A DNA stretch of 64,000 nt, from the NCBI RefSeq assembly GCF_016920785.2, contig NW_024609881.1, positions 44,486,710 to 44,550,709 of the forward strand, in the 5' to 3' direction. Shown one piece after another: positions 20,269 to 31,721 of the stretch (positions within the stretch are counted from its first letter, which is position 1; each line of letters begins with the position of its first letter). Both the position numbers and the translations under genes were made by a program. The notes under the pieces are model-generated. The model saw nothing but the letters and a program-made list of their open reading frames with translations. It was not told the DNA's origin and made no database searches. This DNA comes from Ixodes scapularis. Its lineage: Eukaryota > Arthropoda > Arachnida > Ixodida > Ixodidae.

Positions 20269-21217
20269 CGCACTCAGTAGACTTCCATTACCTGGGAGCA
20301 ACGTTGAAAAGAACGTGCTGGCTGACGTCTTCATACTACAGCACGGATATCCCAATCTTCTTTCACCCTCCGTTGTGGCTCAAGCTACAAAGAATGACCC
20401 CGTTCTGGGACATGTCGTTCTCGCTGTTCTCAGGGGAGAGAACCTTGCACTGGCATCAGACACAAGCCCTTTTTGTGCAAGGAGTTCAGAGCCTAGCCTG
20501 CATGAGGGTTGTTTGCTCTGGGGAGCACGCGTGGTGATCCCAAAAGTGCTGCAGGCTCGAGTCCTGGATCTGCTTCATTCCAGCCACCCAGGCATTGAGA
20601 AGAGCAAAATGATCGCCAGAAGTCACGTCTGGTGGCCGGGTATGGATAACGACATAGCCCACCATGTGAAGAGCTCCTCGATTTGCCAAGCTCATCAGCG
20701 GGCTCCACAACCAGTTCAACAGACGCCCTGGCTGTTCCCCCAGAAGCCTTGGTCCAGGCTTCACATTGATTTTGGAGGGCCATTTATGGGGCATACTTTT
20801 TTGGTCGTTGTGGATGCTTTTTCAAAATGGGTCGAAGTGTTTCCTGTCTCGTCAACTTCTGCAGAGGCTACCATAACAGCCCTGCGAATGGCCTTCGCTC
20901 AGCACGGTCTACCAGATCTGATTGTGTCAGACAATAGGCCTGCATCTGCAAGTGAGCAGTACTTGAACTTTCTAACATGCAACGGGATACGCCGCATGCT
21001 CGTGCCGCCATATCATCCAGCGTCAAACAGGGCAGCGGAGCGTGTTGTACAAACCGTCAAGAACAAACTGAAGAAAAAAGGCTCTGGGGATTTTCAGACT
21101 AATTTCCAGATTCCTGTTTCATTACAGGACTACTCCGTACAAGGTCACGGGCAGAGCACCATGCGAGTTGTTGATGGGAAGGATGTTCAAGACGCCGTTG
21201 GATGTCCTGCGTCCTAG
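20240..21217 (+). pseudogene. Gypsy element 1 integrase
   Basis: Zinc-binding region HSSHPGIEKSK ... SSSICQAHQRAP, in which the first Cys of the usual C-x2-C pair reads Ser. The catalytic DDE core is present: HIDFGGPF (first Asp), IVSDNRPAS (second Asp; the usual Gly reads Arg), PYHPASNRAAERVVQ (Glu). The frame ends prematurely at TAG 21215-21217. Confidence 0.88.
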
Positions 21218-21711
21218 CCTCCAATCCTCAGTGCTGCTCAAGCAGCTAAAACAAAAATTATACTGATAAAGGCTGCCGACAGGGACCACCGCTCAACCCT
21301 GAGGAGAACGTGTTCGCCAGGAACTTTCGCCAGGGTATGCCCTGGGTGCCTGCTCGAGTCGTCGGCGCCTCAAGTCAATCTCTTGTGCAAGTCCGCCTTG
21401 AAGATGGCACACTGTGGCATCGGCACGGTGATCACTTGCGTTTCAGACTGAATGACGCCACCACAGCAGCTACGGCCGAGGCAGAGACGTGTCAACCTGT
21501 TGGTGCTGCAGTGCAGTTGGAACCGGAAGTGTTAAATAAGAGTCAATCTGCTGGTGCTCCCGGCGCTCTGTTCGAGCCAGGCAAAACAAGCGTGGATGCA
21601 AGCGACAGTGTCGCAAGCACTGAGGTAACTCCTCATCCTACAAGCATCAGTCCACCCCAGCTGCGCCGTAGCACAAGGACTAGGAGGGCCGTGCAGCGGT
21701 ACTCCCCTTAG
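21218..21711 (+). pseudogene. Gypsy element 1 integrase C-terminal extension
   Basis: VFARNFRQGMPWVPARVVG (as read from about 21307) and WHRHGDHLRFR are the GPY/F-like C-terminal domain of Gypsy integrases; the tail ends LRRSTRTRRAVQRYSP and TAG at 21709-21711, the usual basic end. Confidence 0.8.
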
Positions 21712-21732
21712 CTGTAGCTTGTCTTTGTACCT

Positions 21733-21745
21733 TAGAGGGGAGGAC
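21733..21745 (+). promoter_or_regulatory. Polypurine tract of Gypsy element 1
   Basis: Purine-rich AGAGGGGAGGA, followed by CT overlapping the LTR start, directly before the 3' LTR; primes plus-strand synthesis. Confidence 0.75.
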
Positions 21746-21949
21746 TGTTATATTCCTCGCCAGCATGTAGCGCCACAAGGTCCCCTGGTGGCCTAGTGTG
21801 ACGATCTGTGGAAGTGTGGCGCTCTATATTAAACGGGCCCACGGCTCCCTCACTTAGTGTTGTGTTGGAACCGTGGCACGTCTGTCATGCTTCCGCTTGC
21901 CGCCGACGAACGTTGGCCGGTGGGAAGCAAGTTCGGTTCACTTGTAACA
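21746..21949 (+). repeat. 3' LTR of Gypsy element 1
   Basis: TGTTATATTCCTCGCCAGC to GTTCACTTGTAACA, followed by the CAATA target duplication. Confidence 0.93.
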
Positions 21950-21954
21950 CAATA

Positions 21955-22724
21955 TTAGTCTGTTGAGGCGTAAGTGGCGATTTCGAAGCCAGACTTGGAT
22001 AGCCCTTCCAGTTTAATTTGAAGTAACTTAATTACTCACGTTTGCTCCTTCTTCTGGAAGCGGAAGAAGGATTTTCCACCACATCACGAAAACTTGTTTT
22101 TGCAGTGAAGATGGCAGGCACATGGCATCCCTGCCATTTCCTAGTATGCGCTGGTGTACGCTCGAAGGCGGCCAGTTGATCAACCAATGATGACCCATAG
22201 CAGACGTGACCGCTTACTCAAACAAAAATCCGAATAGAAATGTAGCTTGCACTTCTTAATACATTCTTGAGTATCAAAAAGTACATATGAAGATTTCGGA
22301 TCAGATACTCAATTATCACAGATGACAGTGGAAAAACAACAGCAACAACAAAGTTGCGGATGGCCCTCCAAATATCTAGGCATAGCATAGCAGACGAACC
22401 AGTGGTAGTAAGTGACGAAGCGAAGGAAATAAAGTAAAAACTAAGCCAAACAAGGCAAAGCAAAATACGCAATGGTTCAAAAATCAAGTAAGCACAAGAC
22501 AGAAAAAAGCAAACAAAAAGCATAAACGCAGAAAGAAGAAAAACCGCAGCGGCGTAGCGTCGCCTCAAAAATAAAAAGAAAGTAGACTGCAAAATGGAAG
22601 GAGGTGCACGACCGTCCATTGGGTGTTCCTTTTTGTAACTCCGCTTTTATTAGTTTCAATAATAGTGTCAAATTTGTATGTGCACAATTGTCTTCTTCTA
22701 GAGCTTACTGACATGGCAGTAATG
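21955..22724. other. No gene seen
   Basis: Minus-strand frame at 22218-22619 is rich in Phe/Leu/Ser and looks like translated low-complexity sequence, not a gene. Confidence 0.45.
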
Positions 22725-24613
22725 TACCGTATATTTCCGCATATAAGTTAACCTTTTTTTAAAAAGTGAGCATCTGAAATTAGGGGGGTCGACTAATACG
22801 TGGAGTAATCGACTAATACGCGGAGTCGGGCTATCTGCGGGTCGGAAACGTCAGAAAAGACTGGTTAGCAATCAAATGCAGGTCCTAGGGACTTTTCCCC
22901 AGTTTAAAGATAGTTTCGTATTACTTGTCTAAGAAAACGACCGAGTAACTATGTTTTTTGAAGTATAAACAGATTTTAACATTTAATAATATGTTCAAAC
23001 AACATATAAATATTCCACCGATAAGGAAACACGTTGGTTGTTGCTGGCGAAACTGAAACGTGAACTCTGTGGGGAAAAATGTAGGGATTTGTACCTAGAT
23101 ATTCAAAGAAGAAAGGCTAAGAAAAAAAAAACCTCCATCAGTCGTACGCATCCTCGTGCGGTGCGGTTGTTGAAATTCCAAACTTCCCTTTGTTGATTTT
23201 CTCGGCGATCGCAAGAATGCCCCCGCAGCCACGTCGTCAGTACAGCGCGTCTTTTAAACGCAAAGTGATACTGCACGCCGAAGAAAAAAACAACGTTGCA
23301 GCCGAACGCAGCTTTGGAGTCTCGGAGAAGTGCGTAAGGGGATGGCGTCAGCAGCAAGACAAGCTTTTTGCGTGCGCTGGTACGCGCCGGTCGTTCTGTG
23401 GTTCCAAACATGGACAGTACCCAGCAGTGGAAGAAGCAGTGAAAGAATGGGTTAGCGAGCAACGATCGAAGAGCCTGAGCGTGTCGTATGACGACATCGA
23501 AGGAAAGGCACACGCCGTCACCATCGAGCTGGACATAGACAGAAACGAGTTCAAGATATCCAAGAAGTGGGTCGCAAACTTTATGAAGCGTAACGGCCTA
23601 AGCCTAAGGGGGCGAACAACAGTGTGTCAGCGCTTGCCGGACGCGTACGAAGAGAAGCGGCTCGAATTTCACCGCTATGTCGCTGAGTTGCAAACGAAAA
23701 ACGGCTTCATGCTCGGCCAGATCGGCAATGCGGACCAGACTCCTGTCTGGTTCGATATGCCCAGCAGGAGGACCGTCTCCGAGAAGGTAGAGTGGCAGGT
23801 GCACTTGCTGATGATGGGCAACGAGCTCAACCGTTTCACCGCCATGCTGTGTTGTACAGCGGACGGCCACAAGGTGCCACCCTTCCTCGTCTTCAAGCGA
23901 AAGACGATGCCTGCAAATGGGAAGTTTCCGCCAAAAGTCATTGGGTGAACGAGAAGGGGTTCTTTAATAAGGAGACCGTGCTAGACTGGTTCCGCCTTGT
24001 GTGGTGCAGGCGTCCGGGTGCCCTGCTGAAGGCCCAAAGCATGCTCGTCCTCGACTCCTTTCGTGGCCACATCACCGACCGCGTAAAGAAGACTGTGGCC
24101 AACGCTGGATGTGACCTGGTCGTTATCCCGGGCGGGATGACATCCATCCTTCAGCCCCTTGACGTGGTGCTGAACAAGCCCTTCAAGGACCGCGTGGGCG
24201 TCCTATACAACGACTGGCTGAGCCAGGACGACAACCCGAAGACACCAACGGGGTGCATGAAGCGTGCATCTCTCAGCACCGTGGCACAGTGGTTGAACGA
24301 TGCGTGGTATGGACTGCCTGCCAACATGATCCGCGACGCATTTTTAAAGTGCTCCATCTCTGCGCCGCCTCACCCGGCCGGCCCCAGTGACCCTCAAGAC
24401 ACAGAAAGCAGCGACTGCGTTGTTGTGTCGACCAGCGATGATGACGACTCTGAGGCCTAAGACCTCTTGTGTGTGTCGCGTGCACCGTGTTTGAATAAAC
24501 GTTCTTTAAACAATTTTACGTTATTCACTAAAAAAAATTTTTTTTTGAGGGAATCAGATATTATGGGGGTCGACTTATATTCGTAGTCGACTTATACGCA
24601 GCAATATACGGTA
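22725..24613 (+). mobile_element. Complete pogo/Tigger DNA transposon
   Basis: TA at 22725-22726 and 24612-24613 borders 1885 bp. Left end CCGTATATTTCCGCATATAA and the reverse complement of the right end CCGTATATTGCTGCGTATAA are inverted repeats; GTCGACTWATA-type words repeat subterminally at both ends (about 22788-22815 and 24571-24597). It contains one transposase gene with a frameshift and a 3' AATAAA (24494-24499). Confidence 0.92.
23217..24460 (+). pseudogene. Tigger/pogo transposase (CENP-B/jerky-like), one frameshift
   Basis: Start taken at ATG 23217 (MPPQPRRQYSASFKRKVILH). An N-terminal helix-turn-helix (FGVSEKCVRGWRQQQD) is followed by a CENP-B-type second DNA-binding domain (ISKKWVANFMKRNGLSLRGR) and the DDD catalytic core: IGNADQTPVWFDMP (first Asp), MLVLDSFRGHI (second), SILQPLDVVLNKPFK (third). 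The reading changes frame at about 23940, shortly before NEKGFFNKETVLDWF; the second frame runs to TAA 24458-24460 with an acidic tail DDDDSEA. Only one defect seen, so the copy is fairly young. About 415 residues if joined. Confidence 0.9.
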
Positions 24614-26129
24614 CATGGTTTGAAATTGCCTTTTGCTTCTTCATCCGGGGACGATCAGGATTAGCCAGCTCACCTATTCGACGAAACGGTTTTAAGCAAG
24701 ACATTCATGAGAAATTAAAATTGCAACAACAAAACGAATTGATCAATATGAACAGTAAAGTTGAAACATAGCAATGTTTTAAAAGAATCATTGCCCTTTT
24801 CAAAGAAACAGGGCAAAGGGTACATTTGTGTATTGCCTGTCTTACATAAGTGCTGACAGAGTGTTTTCTTCAGGAGAGCCCGAAAATTGCACCCTACAAG
24901 CTGTGACATCTTTCCCTTGTGAAGAAAATGTCCTTGACTCATGAGGTGGAACCTATTTTTAACATTCCAAAAGAGTGAATACCCATGGCAATCTTTTTTC
25001 ATTGGTCACCTCGCATGGAGATAGGCGAAACCAATGCGTTCTTGAGAATTTGTCTGCTAGCGGAAACTCCGAGCTCGCCAGAGGCGCTGCGATCACTTTT
25101 CACCCGCGATCCGCGGGAGTTGCCAGTATTGCCTTACATGGTATTTGGTGCGGCGGTCCGCAGAAAACAGACATGCAACTCGGGCTTCCGTAGGGAACCT
25201 ATACTGGAACTCTAGCCTGAGCCAGCTAAGTTCTCCCTCTGGAATTATCGCCTTGCCAAGGTGTGCCCACGGTTACTGGACTAATTTTCAACCAAAACAT
25301 GGTAGCCTGTAAATGTGCATAGAGGAAAGAGGCTGGACATGCTAGAAAGTGGCGACTTGACAAACCTCAAGAACATAAGGAAAGAAGGAAATGTTACATA
25401 TTTGTGTGTAAAGCCCCTATAAATTGAATCATTTGGTGCCAAGGTCATGCCTTTCGAAAGAAGTGTAAACAATGGCTGAAAGTAGTGAAGCCCAGGCTCT
25501 TAACTAAGCTCTTTGTTTATTAGTGGACCCTCTTGTGTCCGTAGTAATGAGAAAAACTTGTATTTATTTACCCAGTTTGTTCCCAAAATTAGCTGTCCAT
25601 AGCCCACACTGCGAGTTTTAATATTCATGAGGCAGAATTGCAGAAGGATTGGTTTTTCAAATTGTCTATATAGTGGGGCATCCATGTTAACAGGACAGGA
25701 CTGCACGACATGTTGAAGTTCTTTTACTGATAACTTCAAGGAAGACTCGATTTGACCTGCCGTAATCAGTCATTGATAATTAAAAAACGACATCTAGCAA
25801 TTTACAAAAATATTGTTTTTGTTCCACCTTCTGAATAATTAGCTATCTAGCCCCCCAAAAGTGCTAAAATCAAGATTGTAGATCCAAAGGTACTAAGTAA
25901 AACATTTTCTTGTGACAAAACAAAAATTGCAAAATGAGGAAACTTTTTCAGTGAGAAGATATGTAAAGTATGATTTAGAAATCGAGATAACAAAATTAAT
26001 TATTTTTTAGAATTTTCACTTTTCAAGATTGGGGACATCCCTTAATGGTGCCAGTTGCATTTGAGTGCTTCCGTGAATCGAATTTTAAAGTGCTGCAAAA
26101 TATTAAACTACAGCTGCGGCAGAACTGCA
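24614..26129. other. Intergenic or intronic, one dispersed repeat
   Basis: Apart from the repeat at about 24995-25245 nothing is recognised. If the zinc-finger gene begins upstream, this is its intron. Confidence 0.4.
24995..25245 (-). repeat. Unnamed dispersed repeat, copy 2 (inverted)
   Basis: Reverse complement carries the same ordered words as 15790-16050. Ends near GCTGGCTCAGGCTAGAG. Confidence 0.6.
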
Positions 26130-26352
26130 TTAAAGGGCAACTCCGCTTCATTTTGGTTTTGAAAAACAATGCAGTCCTCTTCAGTAGCGCCTAGGAAGAT
26201 CACACATCAAATATTACAGGGCAGTTCTGTGTAAATGTTTTTTAAACGGTCCGGCAAACTTTGCAACTTGCCGAAATCGGCTGACTTGAGCAGGAGAAAC
26301 AAACAGCGCAGTCAAGGCTACGTCATGGGTGCAAACAGCATTAATGACTACT
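26130..26352 (+). mobile_element. 5' fragment of TTAA MITE family B
   Basis: TTAAAGGGCAACTCCGCTTC at 26130 and the following 200 bp (CCTCTTCAGTA, CATCAAATATTAC, CTTGCCGAAATC, AGCGCAGTCAA) match the left end of the complete copy at 42595. The right half is absent. It lies just upstream of the zinc-finger exon, probably in its intron. Confidence 0.75.
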
Positions 26353-26415
26353 TTTCCCCAAACTAAGTAGCTATCTTGGTTGTGCTTTTCTTGTCTGTCA
26401 ATGTACATATGGTCT

Positions 26416-26425
26416 TTTCTTCTAG
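26416..26425 (+). promoter_or_regulatory. Probable 3' splice site of the zinc-finger exon
   Basis: TTTTCTTCTAG followed by GTGATGGAGCC. The coding frame is open on both sides, but the residues before it (encoded by the pyrimidine tract) are not protein-like. Confidence 0.6.
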
Positions 26426-27987
26426 GTGATGGAGCCACATTGTTGGGGGAGACCAGCTGCCCACTAAAAGTCGCCGAAAATGTCTGGTTCGGATGCTGTT
26501 TCTGCACCTATGTGACCAAAGATCATCGTGCAATTGTGAGCCACCTGGCTTTCCATGGTGATGAACAAGCCAAGTGCCAGTATCTCCCTATGTCTGGCTG
26601 TATTTCCGAAGTGTTTGGCAACATTCAAAAGCACAAAAGTGAAAGGCCATTTAAGTGCCAGCTTTGCCCCCGAGAGTTTGCTTATAATTACCTTCTGACC
26701 TGTCATAACCGAACACACACTGGTGAAAAGCCATTTAAGTGCAAGCTGTGCCCCAAAGCATTTGCTCAAGTCTATTATCTGCAAAATCATAATCTAACAC
26801 ACACAGGTGAAAAACCCTTTAAGTGCAAGCACTGCCCCAAAGCCTTTGCTCGAAATTCCTCTCTGATAATTCATAATCGAACACACACTGGTGAAAAGCC
26901 ATTTAAGTGCAAGCAGTGCCCCCAAGCCTTTGCTCAACACTGCGATCTACAAAGGCATAATCATGTGCACACTGGTGAAAAGCAATATAAATGCAAGCAA
27001 TGCCCGCAAGCCTTTGTTCAAAATTCTGATCTACAAAGGCATAATCGTTTGCACACTGGTGAAAAGCCATTTAAGTGCAAGCAGTGCCCCAAAGCCTTTG
27101 CTCTAAATTCCTATCTGAGAAGCCATAAACTAATCCACACAGGTGAAAAGCCATTTAAATGCAAGCAGTGCCCCAAAGCCTTTGTTCTAAATTCCCATTT
27201 GAGAAGCCATAATCGAATGCACACAGGTGAAAAGCCATTTAAGTGCAAGCACTGCACCTTAGCCTTTGCTACATATCTCCATCTGAGAGCACATAATCAA
27301 ACACACACTGGTGAAAAGCCATTTAAGTGCAAGCAGTGCCCCAAAGCCTTTGCTACAAATCCCCATCTGAGTGCACATAATCGAACACACACTGGTGAAA
27401 AGCCATTCAAGTGCAATCAGTGCCCCCAAGCCTTTGCTCAAACTTCCACTCTGAGAAGGCATTATCGAACACACACTGGTGAGAAGCCATTTAAGTGCAA
27501 GCAGTGCCTCAAAGCCTTTGCTCGAAATTCCTATCTGAAAAGTCATAGTCAAGTGCACACTGATGAAAAGCCATTTAAGTGCAAGCAGTGCCCACAAGCA
27601 TTCGCTTATAAATGCCGTCTGAGAAATCATAATCGAACACACACTGGTGAAAAGCCATTTAAGTGCAAGCAGTGCCCCCTAGCCTTTGCTCAAAATTCCT
27701 ATCTGAGAAAGCATAATCGAACACACACTAATGAAAAGCTATTTAAGTGCAAGCAGTGCCCCAAAGCCTTTGCTCAAAATTCCAATCTGAGGAAGCATAA
27801 CCGAACACACACTGGTGAAAAGCCATTTAAGTGCAAGCAGTGCTCCAAAGCCTTTGCTCGAAATTCCACCCTGCAAAGCCATAGTCGAACACACACAGGT
27901 GAAAAGCCATTTAAGTGCAAGCAGTGCCCCAGAGCCTTTTCTCTTAGTTGTAATCTGATCCGTCATCATCAAACACACAGTGTTTAA
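26426..27987 (+). CDS. C2H2 zinc-finger protein, terminal coding exon with 17 fingers
   Basis: A probable nuclear DNA-binding protein. The exon enters in phase 1 at 26426 (…GDGATLLGETSCPLKVAE) and ends at TAA 27985-27987. One divergent N-terminal finger (CCFCTYVTKDHRAIVSHLAF, spacing C-x2-C-x12-H-x3-H) is followed by a broken finger-like stretch and 16 tandem canonical fingers, each CKQCPKAFA-type with HTGEKPFKC linkers, two of which are altered (HTDEKPF, HTNEKLF). Residues at the base-contacting helix positions differ between fingers (for example NSYLRSH, TSTLRRH, CDLQRH), whereas the backbone is nearly identical at DNA level, suggesting expansion by unequal exchange. No KRAB, BTB or ZAD domain is in this exon; upstream exons were not found. 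If the ATG at 26380 were used instead, the gene would be single-exon. Confidence 0.9.
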
Positions 27988-28430
27988 AATCCTCACAAGG
28001 GCAAAGAATGGCTGAAAGCTTTGCTCAGAATAAGAGTTTATCCACCACGCGTGTGGAATGCCTTGTGGTTGATCCGTAAGTTGAGCATGCCCCGTGTGTA
28101 ATCATTTAACTCATGCGCAGACGTTTATACCATTTCAGTCCATTAAGTGTAACATAGGTCCCAAAGGTTTTGCTCGAATTTTAAGCTCTCCACACTGAAG
28201 CCCTAATGCACAATAAGCCTGACAAATTTCAGCAGTGTCCTAGGACATTTTCTAAATGGTCTTTCTTGCCTCGTCGGGCACATGCTATCACGAGGTTAAC
28301 AAACCCTAAGGCCATTTGCATAAAGCCTGAACCGAGTGGTCCTTTCAAACACCAGCAGTATCCAAGAAACTTGTATCGGAATTTCAGCTTGGTTGGCCGC
28401 ATAGACTGTGCACACTGAGCCAGACTATTT
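27988..28430 (+). pseudogene. Decayed zinc-finger repeats after the stop codon
   Basis: Downstream of TAA the sequence still shows finger remnants: WLKAFAQNKSL (about 28013), CN-x-GPKGFARI (about 28150), FQQCPRTFSKWSFLPRRAH (about 28228) and FKHQQYPRNLYRNFSLVGR (about 28344). Spacing and linkers are eroded. The array was formerly longer at its C-terminal end. Confidence 0.7.
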
Positions 28431-28776
28431 CGCCTTGCCTTGGAGCCTGTTGTCCAAACACCAGCATTTGTCATCACTCTAGTGTATTGATTAGTAGTAA
28501 ATCATTCTTCTCCAGCTATGATCTAGAGGCTGGGTCAGTGAATAGGAGACATTGTTTAATGTTTTTCAGAGCAGTTACTCTGTGTTCTGCACCTGAATCT
28601 ACATTGGAACATGCTCTAGCTCTTGTTCCAAGCTCCATTTGAACTTCTTTGAGGTGAGGTCTAATATGTTTGTAAAAATGTCTTTATAGTTTTCCCTTTA
28701 TACTACTCCTATCTACAAGGAAGATACAATGTAACAAAAGTTAATGTGTGACCAGAATTTTATTTTGTTTATTAAA

Positions 28777-28782
28777 AATAAA
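28777..28782 (+). terminator. Polyadenylation signal, likely of the zinc-finger gene
   Basis: AATAAA about 790 bp after the stop codon, the first canonical hexamer noted in this 3' region. Confidence 0.5.
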
Positions 28783-31721
28783 AAAGGTTGGCAGTTTAAA
28801 TTTTTACATTGTTTCTTTCAGCGGCTGCCGATTTTTGTACTAAAGTAGTGGCTTGTTGACACCCTTGCGACTGCTTACGACCGGATAGGCTAAAAATGGA
28901 TTTTTAAGCCTCAATCGGTCGTAGTGAAGTGCAAGTGTGTGAGCGGGCCTTAAGTAGTGTGAAGTAACTTTTTCCAAGTTTTTTCTTTTGACGTCCCGTA
29001 CCGCGGTAAGACCTCATTCTGGCAGTTTCCTCAGTGGGGGACTGATCACCGAGTATGTGTGTGTGTGCACCACAACACCTGCTACTGGTTGGGACATCGC
29101 TAGTTAAATATCCTTCGCACTGCCGGGCAGATTTTGCTATAAATTAGCATTGTACCCATTTTGAATACAGTGTAATGCCCCCTTGGTACTGCATTGACGC
29201 AAATTTTGGAAAATTTGGAACTAACATGCTTGTACTGTAAGTGCTTTCACCTTCCTTCTTTGCAGTGGCGTCTTTGCAATCGTGTATATATGGCATCTAC
29301 TTTGAGATGTAGGTCTCCTTGTATGTTGGAAAATTTCTCTTGCTTGTTTTTGTGTAACACAGGTTAATAGTTTGTTTCTCTGCTTCACTCATGGCCAACA
29401 TTCTTTTATTTTTTTTATTAGAATGAGGAGGGTCGGTGAAGTCTCAATGAATACTAACACTGCCATGAATTAGCTTTGGTTACTGGGTCCCTTGAATTGT
29501 TGCCCAATTTGTGTTTATTTTTTTATTGTGTAAATAATTTGAAAGCATATCTGTATTGCAATGATTCTTTTCTTTCACTCTTTTTTGTTCAGCTTGAACG
29601 AAATCTGCGGATGATAAATATGTAATCAGACTTTTGTTTCACTGTTTCTGCGAGATAAAGGTCTTCAGTCAAGCTTTTGCAGTGCTGTTATCCTTTTGTC
29701 TTCCATTGTAGATCTTAGGTGAAGCAAATGTGCCACAGGTAGAGCAGCTCTTTAGAAAGTTCCCACTTTGCCATCCTGCTTGATGCTGAGATCTCTCTGT
29801 AGCAGTTCAGAGTGGCAGCTTCTGGTATCTGTTCTGACAATAGCCCAATTCCTGCCTTCCAGCTGGCTTATGCAGGAGGTGACATTATGTTTCTTTTACT
29901 GTCTAATACATGTGAAGGCATCGTGCCCGCCTATAAAAACAAATCCCTGGACATTCCAAATTGAGTTTATGATGGGGCGGGCGCTTTATCACTGGGTATT
30001 TTGTCATGTTTCATAAGCTTTATTACTGGTCAGAAGGAAGCCACTCGAGCCGTATCACGTTGCAAACAGCTAATTCGGGTGTTTCTCAAGGAGCTCTACA
30101 ACTTTCTAATTGACATTTCGGTTCATAATACATTTAAAAAGTTGGGTAATTAGTCCTAAACATTAAATTTTTTAGGCATAATTAAAAATACTGCAACTCT
30201 CGCAAGATGTTTGCTAACAACATAAAGTTGGTTTCATTGGCCTAAAGTGGCTGCGCCCTAATTTCTCGTTACAGAGATTTGTAAACGTCTTTCATTTTTA
30301 TGCTTGGTCTTTAAAGATTCGTGAAAAGCATTCGCGACCTTATCTGTCAAGCCGCATCCGCGGACAGCGCGGCCTCCTCGGCAAGTTGTCCCCTCATCGA
30401 AGACGACAATGAATAAAAGGTACGATCAAAACTAAATGCCTGAATAGAGTGAAAGTTTAAAATATTTCTAAGAGTGTTATTTTATTTTATTTGTACCATA
30501 TGCAAGTTTCAACACTCGTCGCAGGCAGCATGAAAGGCAGCACTGCACTCTTGGCGCAAACGAGTGCCCAGTCAACGGTCCTACACTCAAACGCATCACC
30601 ACCCGACCTGTTTGAAAAATATATAATTTCCAGTACTTTTGATGGAAAAGGCGAATATTCTACTGAGCGTGATTTTTCGTGGACCAAAAAGTCCTCTAGC
30701 CGAGATCGGTGGTTGACAGCTTCTGGAAGACGAGGAACGACGGAATCATTATTTCCCGCGGAAGTACTGTTTTGACGTTGAATTCCACCTAAAATTGTAT
30801 TTGCACGAATTATGGCACGATGCCGAACTTGCTTGATTACTTTTCTTTTAGAGTCAACATAACCAGGCATAATCTACAGATTTTGCAGATTTTATTTTAA
30901 TTGGCGCGAAAGACAAGTAGGGACATAAAGAACACAATACAGCTCTCCTTTCTACTGCATTTCTTTCTTTCTGTACTTGTGGGCAGTTAGCCCGCATGTC
31001 TATATTCAAAAATTGCTAAATCCCTCTTTTTATAGTTTGTTTCATAGATTAATTAGAAACTGTGGCGAATCTCGGCTGGGTTCAGGTACAGATCTCGCAC
31101 ATGCTCAAGGACACATTTCGGCATGACTTCCCGTTTGGTGATGACGTTGAGCTGGCCGCTGTTCAGCTTCTTTTCTAAGTAGGCCGGGCAACGCCAAGCG
31201 CTTAAATTGGCGAAGCAGCCCCAAAACTTGCGGTAGTACACCTTCAGAACTCCTTAGTTTTTTGGAGATGGTCGCTGGCCTTTGCCCACCCTGACAGAGC
31301 ACCGAACAATTATGCAAGGGCTGCAGTGGCTATCTGGGCATTCCATTTCCCAATCTGCGAACGAATGGGAACATAACAGAATGAGAACTTCGTAATACCT
31401 GCTGTCTTTTAATAAATGGCATAATATGCTATTATTGCTAGTTGCACTATTTTACGCGAAGAAAATTGTGATTTTGCGGTTCATTCTCCGTGTTTCCCGC
31501 TCTCTTTGCTGATACGCCAGGTATCTGCTGTCGACTTTTCAGTTGCATTTGTTGACAGAAACTAAATGCACGCTTGGCCGCGAAGAATGTTTTTTTCAAA
31601 ATCTGAAGATACATAAGATATACCATAAACCGTTTCACTTTTTATGGAAGTTTGTTTTTTACTCTTCTTATTTGCTTCAACGAGGTGGCCGTCGCTCTAG
31701 AAAGCACCTGTAGTACGAACC
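28783..31721. other. Mostly empty; two unrecognised minus-strand frames
   Basis: 30487-30870 (minus) encodes 127 residues starting MPGYVDSKRKVIKQVRHRAI, with a plausible start but no known motif. 31053-31250 (minus) ends with CVLEHVRDLYLNPAEIRHSF, protein-like in composition and possibly an exon or retropseudogene end. Neither can be assigned. The rest is AT-rich. Confidence 0.35.

Larger units (their letters stand above)
17119..21949 (+). mobile_element. Gypsy (Ty3-type) LTR retrotransposon, complete but decayed
   Basis: Two LTRs (TGTTA...TAACA, 207 and 204 bp) border gag, protease, reverse transcriptase, RNase H and integrase in the Ty3/Gypsy order. CAATA lies at 17114-17118 and again at 21950-21954, a perfect 5-bp target duplication. 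The LTRs differ by roughly a dozen substitutions and three small indels by eye, so insertion is not recent. Internal stops, frameshifts and a 286-bp hairpin insertion (19322-19607) make it defective. Confidence 0.95.

Noticed and set aside
27259..27642. Antisense frames across the zinc-finger array
   Set aside because: They are the mirror translation of the tandem finger repeats.
26640..27970. Regular 84-bp repeats as a CRISPR-like array
   Set aside because: The period is the 28-codon zinc-finger unit in an open frame; this is eukaryotic coding sequence.
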